16,596 nucleotides of DNA from JANWHF01 sp036276235 (GTDB lineage: Bacteria; Planctomycetota; Phycisphaerae; Tepidisphaerales; Tepidisphaeraceae), in assembly GCA_036276235.1 (NCBI GenBank), contig DATBDZ010000306.1, positions 1 through 16,596 on the forward strand, in the 5' to 3' direction. Made by a program: the position numbers and the translations under genes. Each line of letters opens with the position of its first letter. Position 1 is the first letter of the stretch. Of the stretch, positions 1 through 5,445 are shown piece by piece. Under the pieces are notes generated by a model. That model ran no database searches, was not told the origin of the DNA, and saw only the letters and a list, made by a program, of their open reading frames with translations.

Positions 1-126
1 GAGCCAGCGGTCAGTGAGCCACCACAAGCCCTGAATGCGTCCCTCGATTTCGGCATTCGTTCTGCCGCGCGCCCAATTGCGGCCACGCGTTCGCCTGGGC
101 TTGTTGTGGGTCGGGTTATTCACCAT
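1..126 (-). CDS. Hypothetical protein, N-terminal 42 codons only (runs off the left edge)
   Basis: The frame opens with ATG inside the end of the DUF5131 gene, sharing the 7-base ATGGTGA junction, and stays open to the window edge. A strong ribosome binding site, GGAGGTG, lies 4 bases before the ATG. The visible peptide begins MVNNPTHNKPRRTRGRNW, is Lys/Arg-rich, and later contains IQGLWWLTDRW. I do not recognise the family. Its position as third gene after the integrase suggests cargo of the same integrated element, translated by coupling with the gene before it. The gene is cut by the window, so length and function cannot be judged. Confidence 0.55.
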   Translation of the reverse strand, partial: MVNNPTHNKPRRTRGRNWARGRTNAEIEGRIQGLWWLTDRWL

Positions 127-950
127 GGCCCACCTCCGCTCACCCGGTCCGCCGGCGGACCCCCGGGTGCCGATGCGAACAGCCCCTGAGCCTCCGTCGC
201 CGGCATCAACGTTGGCAGCCGCGGCCGCGGATAGTCGCGAACGATCTGCCCATCCAGCTCGATGCCGCTCTCGGTGCGCATGCCTGACGATTGCTTGTGG
301 AAGAAGGCGACGCCGCCGGCGTCGCATCGCGCCCGGATGTCGCGTGCCCATTTCTTGTCCTCAGCGCGGAAGCCGCGCCCGGATTCTCCGCCGTAGATCA
401 GCCAATCAATCCGGTAAAGGTTCAGCCGATCCAGCGGGCCCAGGGCCGGCTCATAGCTGATGAAGCGCACGGTTGCTGGAATGCGCCGCAGATGATCGGC
501 GCGGCCGACGAAATCATTGTTCTCAATCGAGACGCCCAGCCAGACGTTGGGCCAGCCGTCGCCCCAGTCGGCCGGCAGATTCGCCGCGATGCGATCCGCG
601 CGTTTCGTGAGGAGCTGCCAATCCAGCGCGGGCGTGGCTCGGATCAGAGGCCAGAGCCTAGCCAGCTCGCCAGCGATGGTCGGATGATCCTCGAACACAT
701 CGCACATCGACGAACAGAAGACGCGACGACGCTGGCCAGCCTCGATCGCCTGCTCGTTCCATCGGAGCGGCTCGCGCCAGTGATAGTCCCCGAACGTCCG
801 GCGGGGTTTCTTAGCGCCCCAGATGTCGAAACCAAAGCGAGCCGACTGCGCATCGGCGTAGCAGTTCTTGCAGCCGGGCGAGATCTTCACGCAGCCCCAG
901 GCGATGTTAAAGCTATGGTCGGTCCATGCGATGAGTGTGCTTTGTCCCAT
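120..950 (-). CDS. DUF5131 / phage Gp37-Gp68 family protein
   Basis: A 276-residue protein. Near the N-terminus it has the family's cysteine cluster, GCVKISPGCKNCYA (C at about 20, 28 and 31; spacing C-x7-C-x2-C), after an ITWxD-like stretch (LIAWTDHSFN). Further on come FCSSMCDVFED, WQLLTKRADR, WLGVSIEN, RFISYEPALGPL and WLIYGGESG, the typical order of motifs in the phage Gp37/Gp68 proteins (Pfam DUF5131). The cysteines suggest a bound metal or iron-sulfur cluster; the biochemical role is not established. The start is supported by AAAGGAGA 7 bases before ATG, inside the 3' end of the integrase gene, so the two are probably cotranscribed. The Gly/Pro-rich C-terminus may be a poorly conserved tail. 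Family assignment is fairly sure; function is unknown. Confidence 0.85.
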   Translation of the reverse strand: MGQSTLIAWTDHSFNIAWGCVKISPGCKNCYADAQSARFGFDIWGAKKPRRTFGDYHWREPLRWNEQAIEAGQRRRVFCSSMCDVFEDHPTIAGELARLWPLIRATPALDWQLLTKRADRIAANLPADWGDGWPNVWLGVSIENNDFVGRADHLRRIPATVRFISYEPALGPLDRLNLYRIDWLIYGGESGRGFRAEDKKWARDIRARCDAGGVAFFHKQSSGMRTESGIELDGQIVRDYPRPRLPTLMPATEAQGLFASAPGGPPADRVSGGGPW

Positions 951-964
951 GTTCGATTCTCCTT

Positions 965-2326
965 TCAGGCAAGTTTGTGAGTGGGGGATGACGGACGCGA
1001 AGTGATGCGGTGTTGCTGGGCGGCGATCTTCTTGGCGCGCACCAGATTGCGCTCGATGTAGATCTTCGTTGTGTCGGGGGTCTTGTGGCGGATGAAGGCC
1101 GATGACCCTTCGTGGCCGTGCTCTTTCTCAGTGCGGGTTGCCGCGTTGTGACGGAGCGCATGCGGCGAAAAGCGATGGCGCTTGATCCATTGCGCCAGCT
1201 CACTGACCGTCTGCCCGAGGCGCTGGCGTCTCTCCTGGTCGCTCTCCCAACGTCCGCCCTTTTTCTTCGATTCGATGCGCGATCGCGCCAGATGCTTCGG
1301 TGGAGGAAATGCTTTGGTCAGTGCGTAATGAATCGCCCGGCGATAGCTGTCGGGTGTGTAATGATCACCGGGCGGGCGCGTCGGATTCTTCGCGCGGTTG
1401 GTGCCGGGCCCGTTCCCCTGGCCGGCCGGCGTCTTGCGCTCAGCGTGGCGCTTTGCGTGGCGCTCAGCCTGCGCATCGCGCGGGCTGAAAAGATACGCGG
1501 CCGGCATGCGGTCTTTCAGGAAGGGGGCGAGGATCGCCTGGGCGTCCGGAGGAAGCACATAATCGAGATCGTCGCCGCGCCATTTGTTTTTGTGTTCTGA
1601 CGGCCGGTAGATCCACGCCTCCGGATCGGATCGATCGATATCGATCGCTCGCATGATCGTCAGCTCGCCGCCGCGAATGCCGGTCAGCTCCTGCAGCTCC
1701 ACCATCGCGCGCAGGGGCGAGGGGAGATTGCCGATCGCCGCAAGGATCAATTCCTCGTCGGCCGGCAGCACCGCCGGCGCTTCCCGCGCTTCGGTCCTAC
1801 CGCGCCGAAGCGGCTCGATGACCGTGAGGGCTTGATGGACCGTGATCGGCAGGAGCTGGCGCGAACAGGCCCATTTGAAAATGCGCTTTACCCGGTTCGC
1901 CTGCTTGTTGGCGAAGGTGCGGCACCAGCCCTTGTGTGCGGCCGTGCCGATCGTCGCCGGCGAGATGAGGGAATCACGCCAGGCCATCAGCGCCACCGGC
2001 CCGAATTCCTTCGCCGGCGTCAGGCCATAGAGGCGGCGGAGGTATCGGACAACGGAGCGGAAGTTGTCGCGCTCCTTCTTGCTGTAGTGCTTCTTTGCAT
2101 GTTCCCAGAAGGCTTCCAGGACCATTGTGACGGTTGGGCCGTCATCCAGATCGGGAAGGCGCCGGCCGCCGGCGTGCCACTCGGCTATCAGCCGATGGAA
2201 CTTCTGCTTGCTCGCCTCGGTGCCGTAGGGGCCAAGCCGATGCTGGCGGCCGCCGAGGTAGACATAAGCCTGTTTTGAATGTTTATGAAGCCGGTAGCCC
2301 GGCTCACGCGCGTTGGGTTTTGCCAT
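965..2326 (-). CDS. Tyrosine recombinase / phage-type integrase
   Basis: A 453-residue site-specific recombinase starting at MAKPNAREPG. The N-terminus (about residues 18-52: AYVYLGGRQHRLGPYG, then SKQKFHRLIAEW) resembles the arm-binding start I associate with planctomycete integrases. A SAM-like core-binding region follows at about 65-170, then the catalytic domain: R218 in TGIRGGEL, Lys around 246-248, H389 and R392 in PHALRH, H414 in IRHKTPDTT, and nucleophile Y423 in KIYIE. About 170 residues separate the first Arg from the HxxR box, with a charged insertion at about 285-360. The in-frame extension to 2428 was not used because it is coded by a hairpin-containing region. The gene points away from the adjacent tRNA-Pro, the usual layout of an element integrated at a tRNA 3' end. 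It should catalyse excision and integration of that element. Confidence 0.9.
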   Translation of the reverse strand: MAKPNAREPGYRLHKHSKQAYVYLGGRQHRLGPYGTEASKQKFHRLIAEWHAGGRRLPDLDDGPTVTMVLEAFWEHAKKHYSKKERDNFRSVVRYLRRLYGLTPAKEFGPVALMAWRDSLISPATIGTAAHKGWCRTFANKQANRVKRIFKWACSRQLLPITVHQALTVIEPLRRGRTEAREAPAVLPADEELILAAIGNLPSPLRAMVELQELTGIRGGELTIMRAIDIDRSDPEAWIYRPSEHKNKWRGDDLDYVLPPDAQAILAPFLKDRMPAAYLFSPRDAQAERHAKRHAERKTPAGQGNGPGTNRAKNPTRPPGDHYTPDSYRRAIHYALTKAFPPPKHLARSRIESKKKGGRWESDQERRQRLGQTVSELAQWIKRHRFSPHALRHNAATRTEKEHGHEGSSAFIRHKTPDTTKIYIERNLVRAKKIAAQQHRITSRPSSPTHKLA

Positions 2327-2353
2327 GGGAGTGCGGTGGAAAAGGTGGCGCAA

Positions 2354-2369
2354 GTCTGCTTTGGCAGAC
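2354..2369. repeat. Small perfect hairpin between integrase start and tRNA-Pro
   Basis: GTCTGC and GCAGAC flank a TTTG centre, a 6-bp perfect stem 28 bases upstream of the integrase ATG. It lies where an attachment core, integrase arm site or autoregulatory operator would be expected. No second copy is visible in the window, so the role is open. Confidence 0.35.
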
Positions 2370-2470
2370 GAGCTGGTTCTTTTCGCAGTGCCGCACGATC
2401 CCAACGCGGGACCGGACCGGGAATCCACCCGTGGCTGATTTATCGAGACATGCGCGGTTGCCCGCGCGAA

Positions 2471-2492
2471 TCGGGGCGACAGGATTTGAACC
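2471..2492 (-). other. Candidate attachment site (3' end of tRNA-Pro)
   Basis: The tRNA 3' end lies 145 bp from the integrase start, and the integrase reads away from it. By analogy with other tRNA-borne integrative elements, the T-arm and acceptor 3' strand would be one att copy. The matching direct repeat should be beyond the left edge and cannot be seen here. Confidence 0.3.
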
Positions 2493-2545
2493 TGCGACCT
2501 TCGGCTCCCAAAACCGACGCTCTAGCCAAGCTGAGCTACGCCCCG
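2471..2545 (-). tRNA. tRNA-Pro (anticodon TGG)
   Basis: A 75-nt cloverleaf. The acceptor stem CGGGGCG pairs fully with CGCCCCG, with C1-G72 and discriminator A73 as usual for bacterial tRNA-Pro. The D stem is GCTC/GAGC. The anticodon stem TCGGT/GCCGA encloses loop TTTGGGA, giving anticodon TGG with G37. The T arm is GCAGG TTCAAAT CCTGT. CCA is not encoded. The 3' end faces the integrase gene, so the 3' half may double as the element's attachment site. Confidence 0.95.
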
Positions 2546-2560
2546 GACTCTCGCGCCCTC

Positions 2561-2590
2561 ATTTGTCATTTGTTCTGCCTGGATTGTCAA
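2561..2590 (-). promoter_or_regulatory. Probable promoter of tRNA-Pro
   Basis: On the minus strand a perfect -35 TTGACA (2590-2585) is followed 17-18 bases later by a weak A-rich -10 (GACAAAT, 2567-2561). This puts the start about 8-12 bases before the tRNA 5' end. The -35 match is strong; the -10 assignment is uncertain. Confidence 0.45.
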
Positions 2591-2628
2591 CCATTCGCGA
2601 AATCTGTTGCCAACAGGCCAACTTCGTT

Positions 2629-2658
2629 TTGACATCGCCTTGGGCGATCCGGTATTGT
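2629..2658 (+). promoter_or_regulatory. Probable promoter of the aromatic leader / DAHP synthase gene
   Basis: A consensus -35 TTGACA (2629-2634) and TATTGT (2653-2658, 4/6 to -10 consensus) are separated by 18 bases. The predicted start is about 2664-2666, only a few bases before the leader-peptide ATG at 2668, so the leader may be translated from an almost leaderless 5' end. The spacer contains a 6-bp inverted repeat, ATCGCC and GGCGAT around TTG (2634-2648), which overlaps the -35 end and could be a repressor site. Confidence 0.55.
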
Positions 2659-2667
2659 AGGCGGCAG

Positions 2668-2742
2668 ATGTCTCGCTTGAACGCCATTTTTGGGTTTTGG
2701 TTTGGCTGGTACTTTTATCCGCCACGATCCTGCGCGTTCTGA
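2668..2742 (+). CDS. Aromatic-amino-acid leader peptide (attenuator peptide) of the DAHP synthase gene
   Basis: A 24-codon ORF, ATG to TGA. Residues 8-17 read FGFWFGWYFY: 4 Phe, 2 Trp and 2 Tyr in 10 codons, with a ninth aromatic as the last residue (F24). It lies just after a promoter and ends 30 bases before an intrinsic terminator that precedes a DAHP synthase gene. Such a run of pathway end-product codons is the hallmark of ribosome-mediated attenuation, as in trpL, pheL and hisL. The inferred role is regulatory: scarce charged tRNA for Phe, Trp or Tyr would stall the ribosome on codons 8-17 and allow readthrough, while normal translation to the stop would favour termination. A purine-rich AGGCGG precedes the ATG but may lie upstream of the transcription start. 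It is too short for routine gene callers. Confidence 0.88.
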   Translation: MSRLNAIFGFWFGWYFYPPRSCAF

Positions 2743-2745
2743 GCG
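2674..2745 (+). promoter_or_regulatory. Protector (1:2) helix of the attenuator
   Basis: Bases 2674-2684 (CGCTTGAACGC, leader codons 3-6) can pair with 2734-2745, which spans the leader stop codon. This gives 11 pairs, including one G-U, with a single bulged U at 2740. The 3' strand is the same segment used by the antiterminator, so this helix would free the terminator when the leader is not translated. Read by eye and not folded by computer. Confidence 0.6.
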
Positions 2746-2785
2746 AGCCGACTACGGTTGGAAACGATTCGAGCCTCAGGACGCG
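2733..2785 (+). promoter_or_regulatory. Antiterminator (2:3) helix of the attenuator
   Basis: Bases 2733-2743 (CGCGTTCTGAG) pair with 2775-2785 (CTCAGGACGCG) in an uninterrupted 11-bp helix with one G-U pair. The 3' strand is most of the left arm plus loop of the terminator, so the two structures exclude each other. The enclosed loop contains a small hairpin, CCGAC and GTTGG around a TACG tetraloop (2748-2761), of the stable UNCG type. A ribosome ending at 2740-2742 would cover the 5' strand; one stalled on codons 8-17 would leave it free. Confidence 0.75.
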
Positions 2786-2805
2786 GTCCTGGGGCTTTTT
2801 CTTTT
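2773..2805 (+). terminator. Intrinsic terminator acting as attenuator before DAHP synthase
   Basis: GCCTCAGGAC pairs with GTCCTGGGGC around a GCG loop: 10 bp with one G-U. It is followed directly by TTTTTCTTTT. It lies between the promoter and the gene, 37 bases before the DAHP synthase ATG, and no other plus-strand gene ends here. It is therefore a leader terminator rather than the end of an upstream unit. Confidence 0.88.
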
Positions 2806-2842
2806 GGCGGAAATTCGCGTTCCGCGTTTGTGGAGGCCCGCA

Positions 2843-3871
2843 ATGATCGTCGTCATGAAGCCCGGATCGTCCCAGAAACAGATCGACCACGTATGCCACC
2901 TGGTAAGGGAAATGGGAATGAAGGACAACGTGATTCAAGGCACGGAACGGACCGTGGTAGCCGTCATCGGCGACGATCGCAACAAAGACCGCTCGGTTTT
3001 CGAAACCGTCGATGGCGTTGAGAAAGTCGTGCCGATTCTCGCTCCGTATAAGATCGCGTCGAAGGAAGTAAAGAAGGAACGATCGGTCATTCCGCTATTT
3101 GTTGGCAAGGCTGACTCGCCGACGGTGGGGGGGAAGAAGGTGGCGATCATCGGCGGGCCATGCAGCGTCGAAAGCAAATCACAACTGCTGGAAACGGCCC
3201 ACGCGGTGAAAGAAGCCGGCGCCGCCGGCCTGCGCGGCGGAGCATTCAAGCCGCGCACGAGTCCGTATGCGTTCCAAGGGTTGGCCGAAAAAGGCCTGGA
3301 ACTTCTCGCGCTGGCGCGTGAAGAAACCGGCCTTGCCGTCGTCACTGAAGTCATGGCGGTTGAGCAGGTGCAACTCGTCGAACGGTATGCCGATGTGCTG
3401 CAGGTCGGCGCGCGTAACATGCAGAACTTCAACCTGCTCAACGCCGTCGGTGAGCAAAGCAAACCGGTTCTGCTCAAGCGCGGCTTAAGCGCCACGCTCG
3501 AAGAATTCCTGCTGGCCGCCGAGTACATCCTGGCGCGCGGCAACAAGAACGTGATGCTCTGCGAGCGCGGCATCCGCACGTACGAAGAATACGTCCGCAA
3601 CACGCTGGCGCTTGCCGCCGTCCCCGCGCTGCAGCGGGTGAGCCATCTGCCGGTAGTCGTCGATCCAAGCCAGGGGACAGGCAAGAGCTATCTGGTAGAT
3701 AGCATGTGCCGCGCCGCAGTGGCGGCGGGAGCGGATGGCCTGATCATCGAAGTCCACAACGACCCCGAGCATGCGTTGACCGATGGTGCGCAATCAATCA
3801 CGCCGCCGATGTTCAGGGAGATGATGGCATCGATCCGCAGGATCGCCGCGGCAGTGGATCGGGAGGTGTGA
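2843..3871 (+). CDS. aroF: 3-deoxy-7-phosphoheptulonate (DAHP) synthase, type I-beta with N-terminal regulatory domain
   Basis: A 342-residue enzyme joining phosphoenolpyruvate and erythrose 4-phosphate, the first step of the shikimate pathway in the cytoplasm. Residues 1-67 form the ferredoxin-like regulatory domain that confers aromatic feedback in type I-beta enzymes such as that of Thermotoga. The barrel follows, with GGPCSVES (metal ligand C107), RGGAFKPRTSPYAFQG, LQVGARNMQN, KPVLLKRG, LCERGIRTYEEYVRNTL, E303 in IIEVH and D314 in ALTDG. The motif normally written DPSH, which holds the metal-ligand His, is DPSQGTG here (Q277, codon CAG). The start has GGAGG 6 bases upstream. The frame is open further upstream to 2690, but that part overlaps the leader and terminator. 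Expression is probably controlled by the attenuator just before it, in addition to allostery. Confidence 0.95.
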   Translation: MIVVMKPGSSQKQIDHVCHLVREMGMKDNVIQGTERTVVAVIGDDRNKDRSVFETVDGVEKVVPILAPYKIASKEVKKERSVIPLFVGKADSPTVGGKKVAIIGGPCSVESKSQLLETAHAVKEAGAAGLRGGAFKPRTSPYAFQGLAEKGLELLALAREETGLAVVTEVMAVEQVQLVERYADVLQVGARNMQNFNLLNAVGEQSKPVLLKRGLSATLEEFLLAAEYILARGNKNVMLCERGIRTYEEYVRNTLALAAVPALQRVSHLPVVVDPSQGTGKSYLVDSMCRAAVAAGADGLIIEVHNDPEHALTDGAQSITPPMFREMMASIRRIAAAVDREV

Positions 3872-4164
3872 GGGGTGGCGGGAAGGAGGCAGGAGCCCGG
3901 AGAAGCCGGAAGTCAGAAGCCGCAAGAAGGTCTGGCACAAGGGCGCGACATAAGAACCGCGGGTTTTGCGTTTCTGTTGCCGGTTTTCCGGTTTGCGATT
4001 CCGCACATTTCATTGTCATGCAATATTTTCACCGCTCAACCGTGCCGCGATCTGTAAGTTAATTTATAGCAAGTGGTTATGTGTCTCCGCAGGGATCATA
4101 ACCGAATGGTACATTTTTTTGATAGTTGCGGACGAAGCGGACGAATGCCCGTGAGAACGTACTC
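3872..4164. other. Intergenic stretch between convergent genes
   Basis: No convincing gene. The first part is purine-rich and of low complexity; the rest is more AT-rich than the surroundings. The only structure noted is a 7-bp inverted repeat, GGTTATG (4075-4081) and CATAACC (4097-4103), and a separate T7 run near 4116. I see no clear intrinsic terminator for the DAHP synthase gene. Confidence 0.5.
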
Positions 4165-4635
4165 CTACCGAAGGCTCCAATTATCCATGTCGTCCCACGT
4201 TCCCATTAGTCCGTCAGCACCCGCGCTGGATAGGTCAAATCCGCTCGGATTATGTTTGCCCGGCGAGCAGTATACGTAAGGGTGGCCCCACGGATCCGAT
4301 GCCATTGGCGTGGGCAGGTACGGTCCTTTCCAACATGCGCAATTCGACGGGGCAATGACTAATGCGCTCAGGCCCTCCGAGGAGGACGGATATCGACCCG
4401 TGTCCTCCGCAAATTGATCAAGCGCCGTGGTCAGTGACGATCTGTCTTGGAGCGCTGCGGCCATCCGAGCATCATGAGCATGCTCATCGAACTTCGGTGC
4501 AATCAGCCACAAAAAAGCGATAGCGAGAAATGGACACACCAATAATGCCCAAATCAATCGGCGCAATGTGAAAATCTTAGCGCCTTGTTCAGTTCGCCCA
4601 CGGTAATTCAATAATCTGCCGCGTGGTGTTTTCAC
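4165..4635 (-). CDS. Orphan GspG-like (T2SSG domain) membrane protein
   Basis: A 156-residue protein from a GTG start. A transmembrane segment at about 25-46 (LIWALLVCPFLAIAFLWLI) is followed by a C-terminal type II secretion pseudopilin G domain: ALDQFAEDTGRYPSSSEGL, WKGPYLPTPMASDPWGHPY, then PSGFDLSSAGADG. This matches the GspG pattern, including the acidic loop that binds calcium in true GspG. It lacks the prepilin-peptidase site (G/FTLxE at the start of the hydrophobic segment), and the hydrophobic segment is placed as a plain membrane anchor. No other secretion genes are nearby. It is probably a minor or exapted pseudopilin-like protein facing the periplasm. The GC content looks lower than in its neighbours, which may indicate transfer. 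Confidence 0.7.
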   Translation of the reverse strand: MKTPRGRLLNYRGRTEQGAKIFTLRRLIWALLVCPFLAIAFLWLIAPKFDEHAHDARMAAALQDRSSLTTALDQFAEDTGRYPSSSEGLSALVIAPSNCACWKGPYLPTPMASDPWGHPYVYCSPGKHNPSGFDLSSAGADGLMGTWDDMDNWSLR

Positions 4636-4661
4636 TGTCCCACCGTCTGTTTTACACTAGC

Positions 4662-4679
4662 CGCCTTGCAAGCAAGGCG
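4662..4679. repeat. Perfect 8-bp hairpin between two minus-strand genes
   Basis: CGCCTTGC and GCAAGGCG flank AA, 49 bases after the stop of the hypothetical gene ending at 4728. No T-run follows on the minus strand, so it is at best a processing or partial termination signal. Confidence 0.35.
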
Positions 4680-4727
4680 CGTCCGGCGGCGCAGTCGCGC
4701 GGGGGCAGCGTCGCCCGACGAATCGCA

Positions 4728-5315
4728 TCAACCGGACACGCCCTGCAAGCGGGGCGGCGCCACAACCCACCACACATCCGTCCGCGACTTCTCCCGAAAC
4801 GCCGGTGGCGCCGTCAACACCGGTGGCCCCAGATCCCTTTCAAAGTCGGGGCTTTTTTCGGTAAACAACTCATCGAAGGGCCGCGCGGGGCGATAGATGT
4901 CGGCTCTGTTCCACCCTTCGCCACGATTGCGGCAGAGGACCAGATTTGTGTGAAAGACCTGCTCGACCGGCGACCAGCTCACCTCGACCGAAATCGCCAC
5001 CCCCAGGCAATCCTTTCCATCGGCGCGGCTAATGGCGCAGACGTTACCAATCGAAACGACCCGCCGCGCGCGCAATACGCTCAAAATTCGCGCGGTCGCT
5101 TCCGGCGGCAGCAGGGATCGCGCCATGGTGTCATCGCGCCGAGGCAGCGCGACGACGCGGTCCGCCGCGCTCAAGGGCGGCACGCCGCGCGCCCAGGATT
5201 GCAGTCCCTGCCGCCAATCCTCGCGAACCCAAAGCACGATGGCCCCTGCGAAGAACACCAACAGAATAGTCAAAAGCAGCGCAAGCCGGCGAGCTCGTTT
5301 GGATGCTTGAGGCAC
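4728..5315 (-). CDS. Hypothetical membrane-anchored protein
   Basis: 195 residues from a GTG start. The N-terminus is basic (KRARR), then a single hydrophobic segment at about 11-30 (LALLLTILLVFFAGAIVLWV), giving a signal anchor with the rest probably periplasmic. The body has two clustered cysteine regions (VCAISRADGKDC and LVLC) and a Pro-rich C-terminus ending in DVWWVVAPPRLQGVSG. I do not recognise the family. No Met occurs before about residue 64, so the GTG is the only start that keeps the membrane segment; no good ribosome binding site is seen. The gene precedes the pseudopilin-like gene on the same strand with a 92-bp gap. Confidence 0.6.
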   Translation of the reverse strand: MPQASKRARRLALLLTILLVFFAGAIVLWVREDWRQGLQSWARGVPPLSAADRVVALPRRDDTMARSLLPPEATARILSVLRARRVVSIGNVCAISRADGKDCLGVAISVEVSWSPVEQVFHTNLVLCRNRGEGWNRADIYRPARPFDELFTEKSPDFERDLGPPVLTAPPAFREKSRTDVWWVVAPPRLQGVSG

Positions 5316-5365
5316 GGAGGGTGTAGTAGCGCGAGAGCTTCAGTTTATTCCATCACAATAAGTAG

Positions 5366-5445
5366 TCAGAAGGCAGAAGGCAGAAGGCAGAGGGGAACGG
5401 ATCCGCATTTCTGCCTTCTGCCTTCTGCCCACTGCCTTCTGCCTA
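5366..5445. repeat. Self-complementary AGAAGGC-type repeat cluster
   Basis: Tandem 7-8 base units (CAGAAGG/CAGAAGG) on one side and their reverse complement (CTGCCTT) on the other, around a short centre near 5395-5405. They can fold as one long imperfect hairpin. The right side reaches into the stop codon (TAG) of the aldehyde dehydrogenase gene, so transcripts of that gene would end in this structure. Confidence 0.8.

Noticed and set aside
291..980. Plus-strand frame of 229 codons
   Set aside because: Antisense shadow of the DUF5131 gene, which has clear family motifs and a ribosome binding site.
2134..2742. Long plus-strand frame of 202 codons ending with the leader peptide
   Set aside because: Most of it is antisense to the integrase start and tRNA-Pro; only the last 24 codons make sense as a gene.
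2690..2842. In-frame extension of the DAHP synthase upstream of the ATG at 2843
   Set aside because: It runs through the leader peptide and terminator in another frame, has no family similarity, and a good GGAGG precedes 2843.
2668..2842. T-box or other riboswitch before DAHP synthase
   Set aside because: No T-box core sequence or specifier stem is visible; the leader ORF and helices explain the region better.
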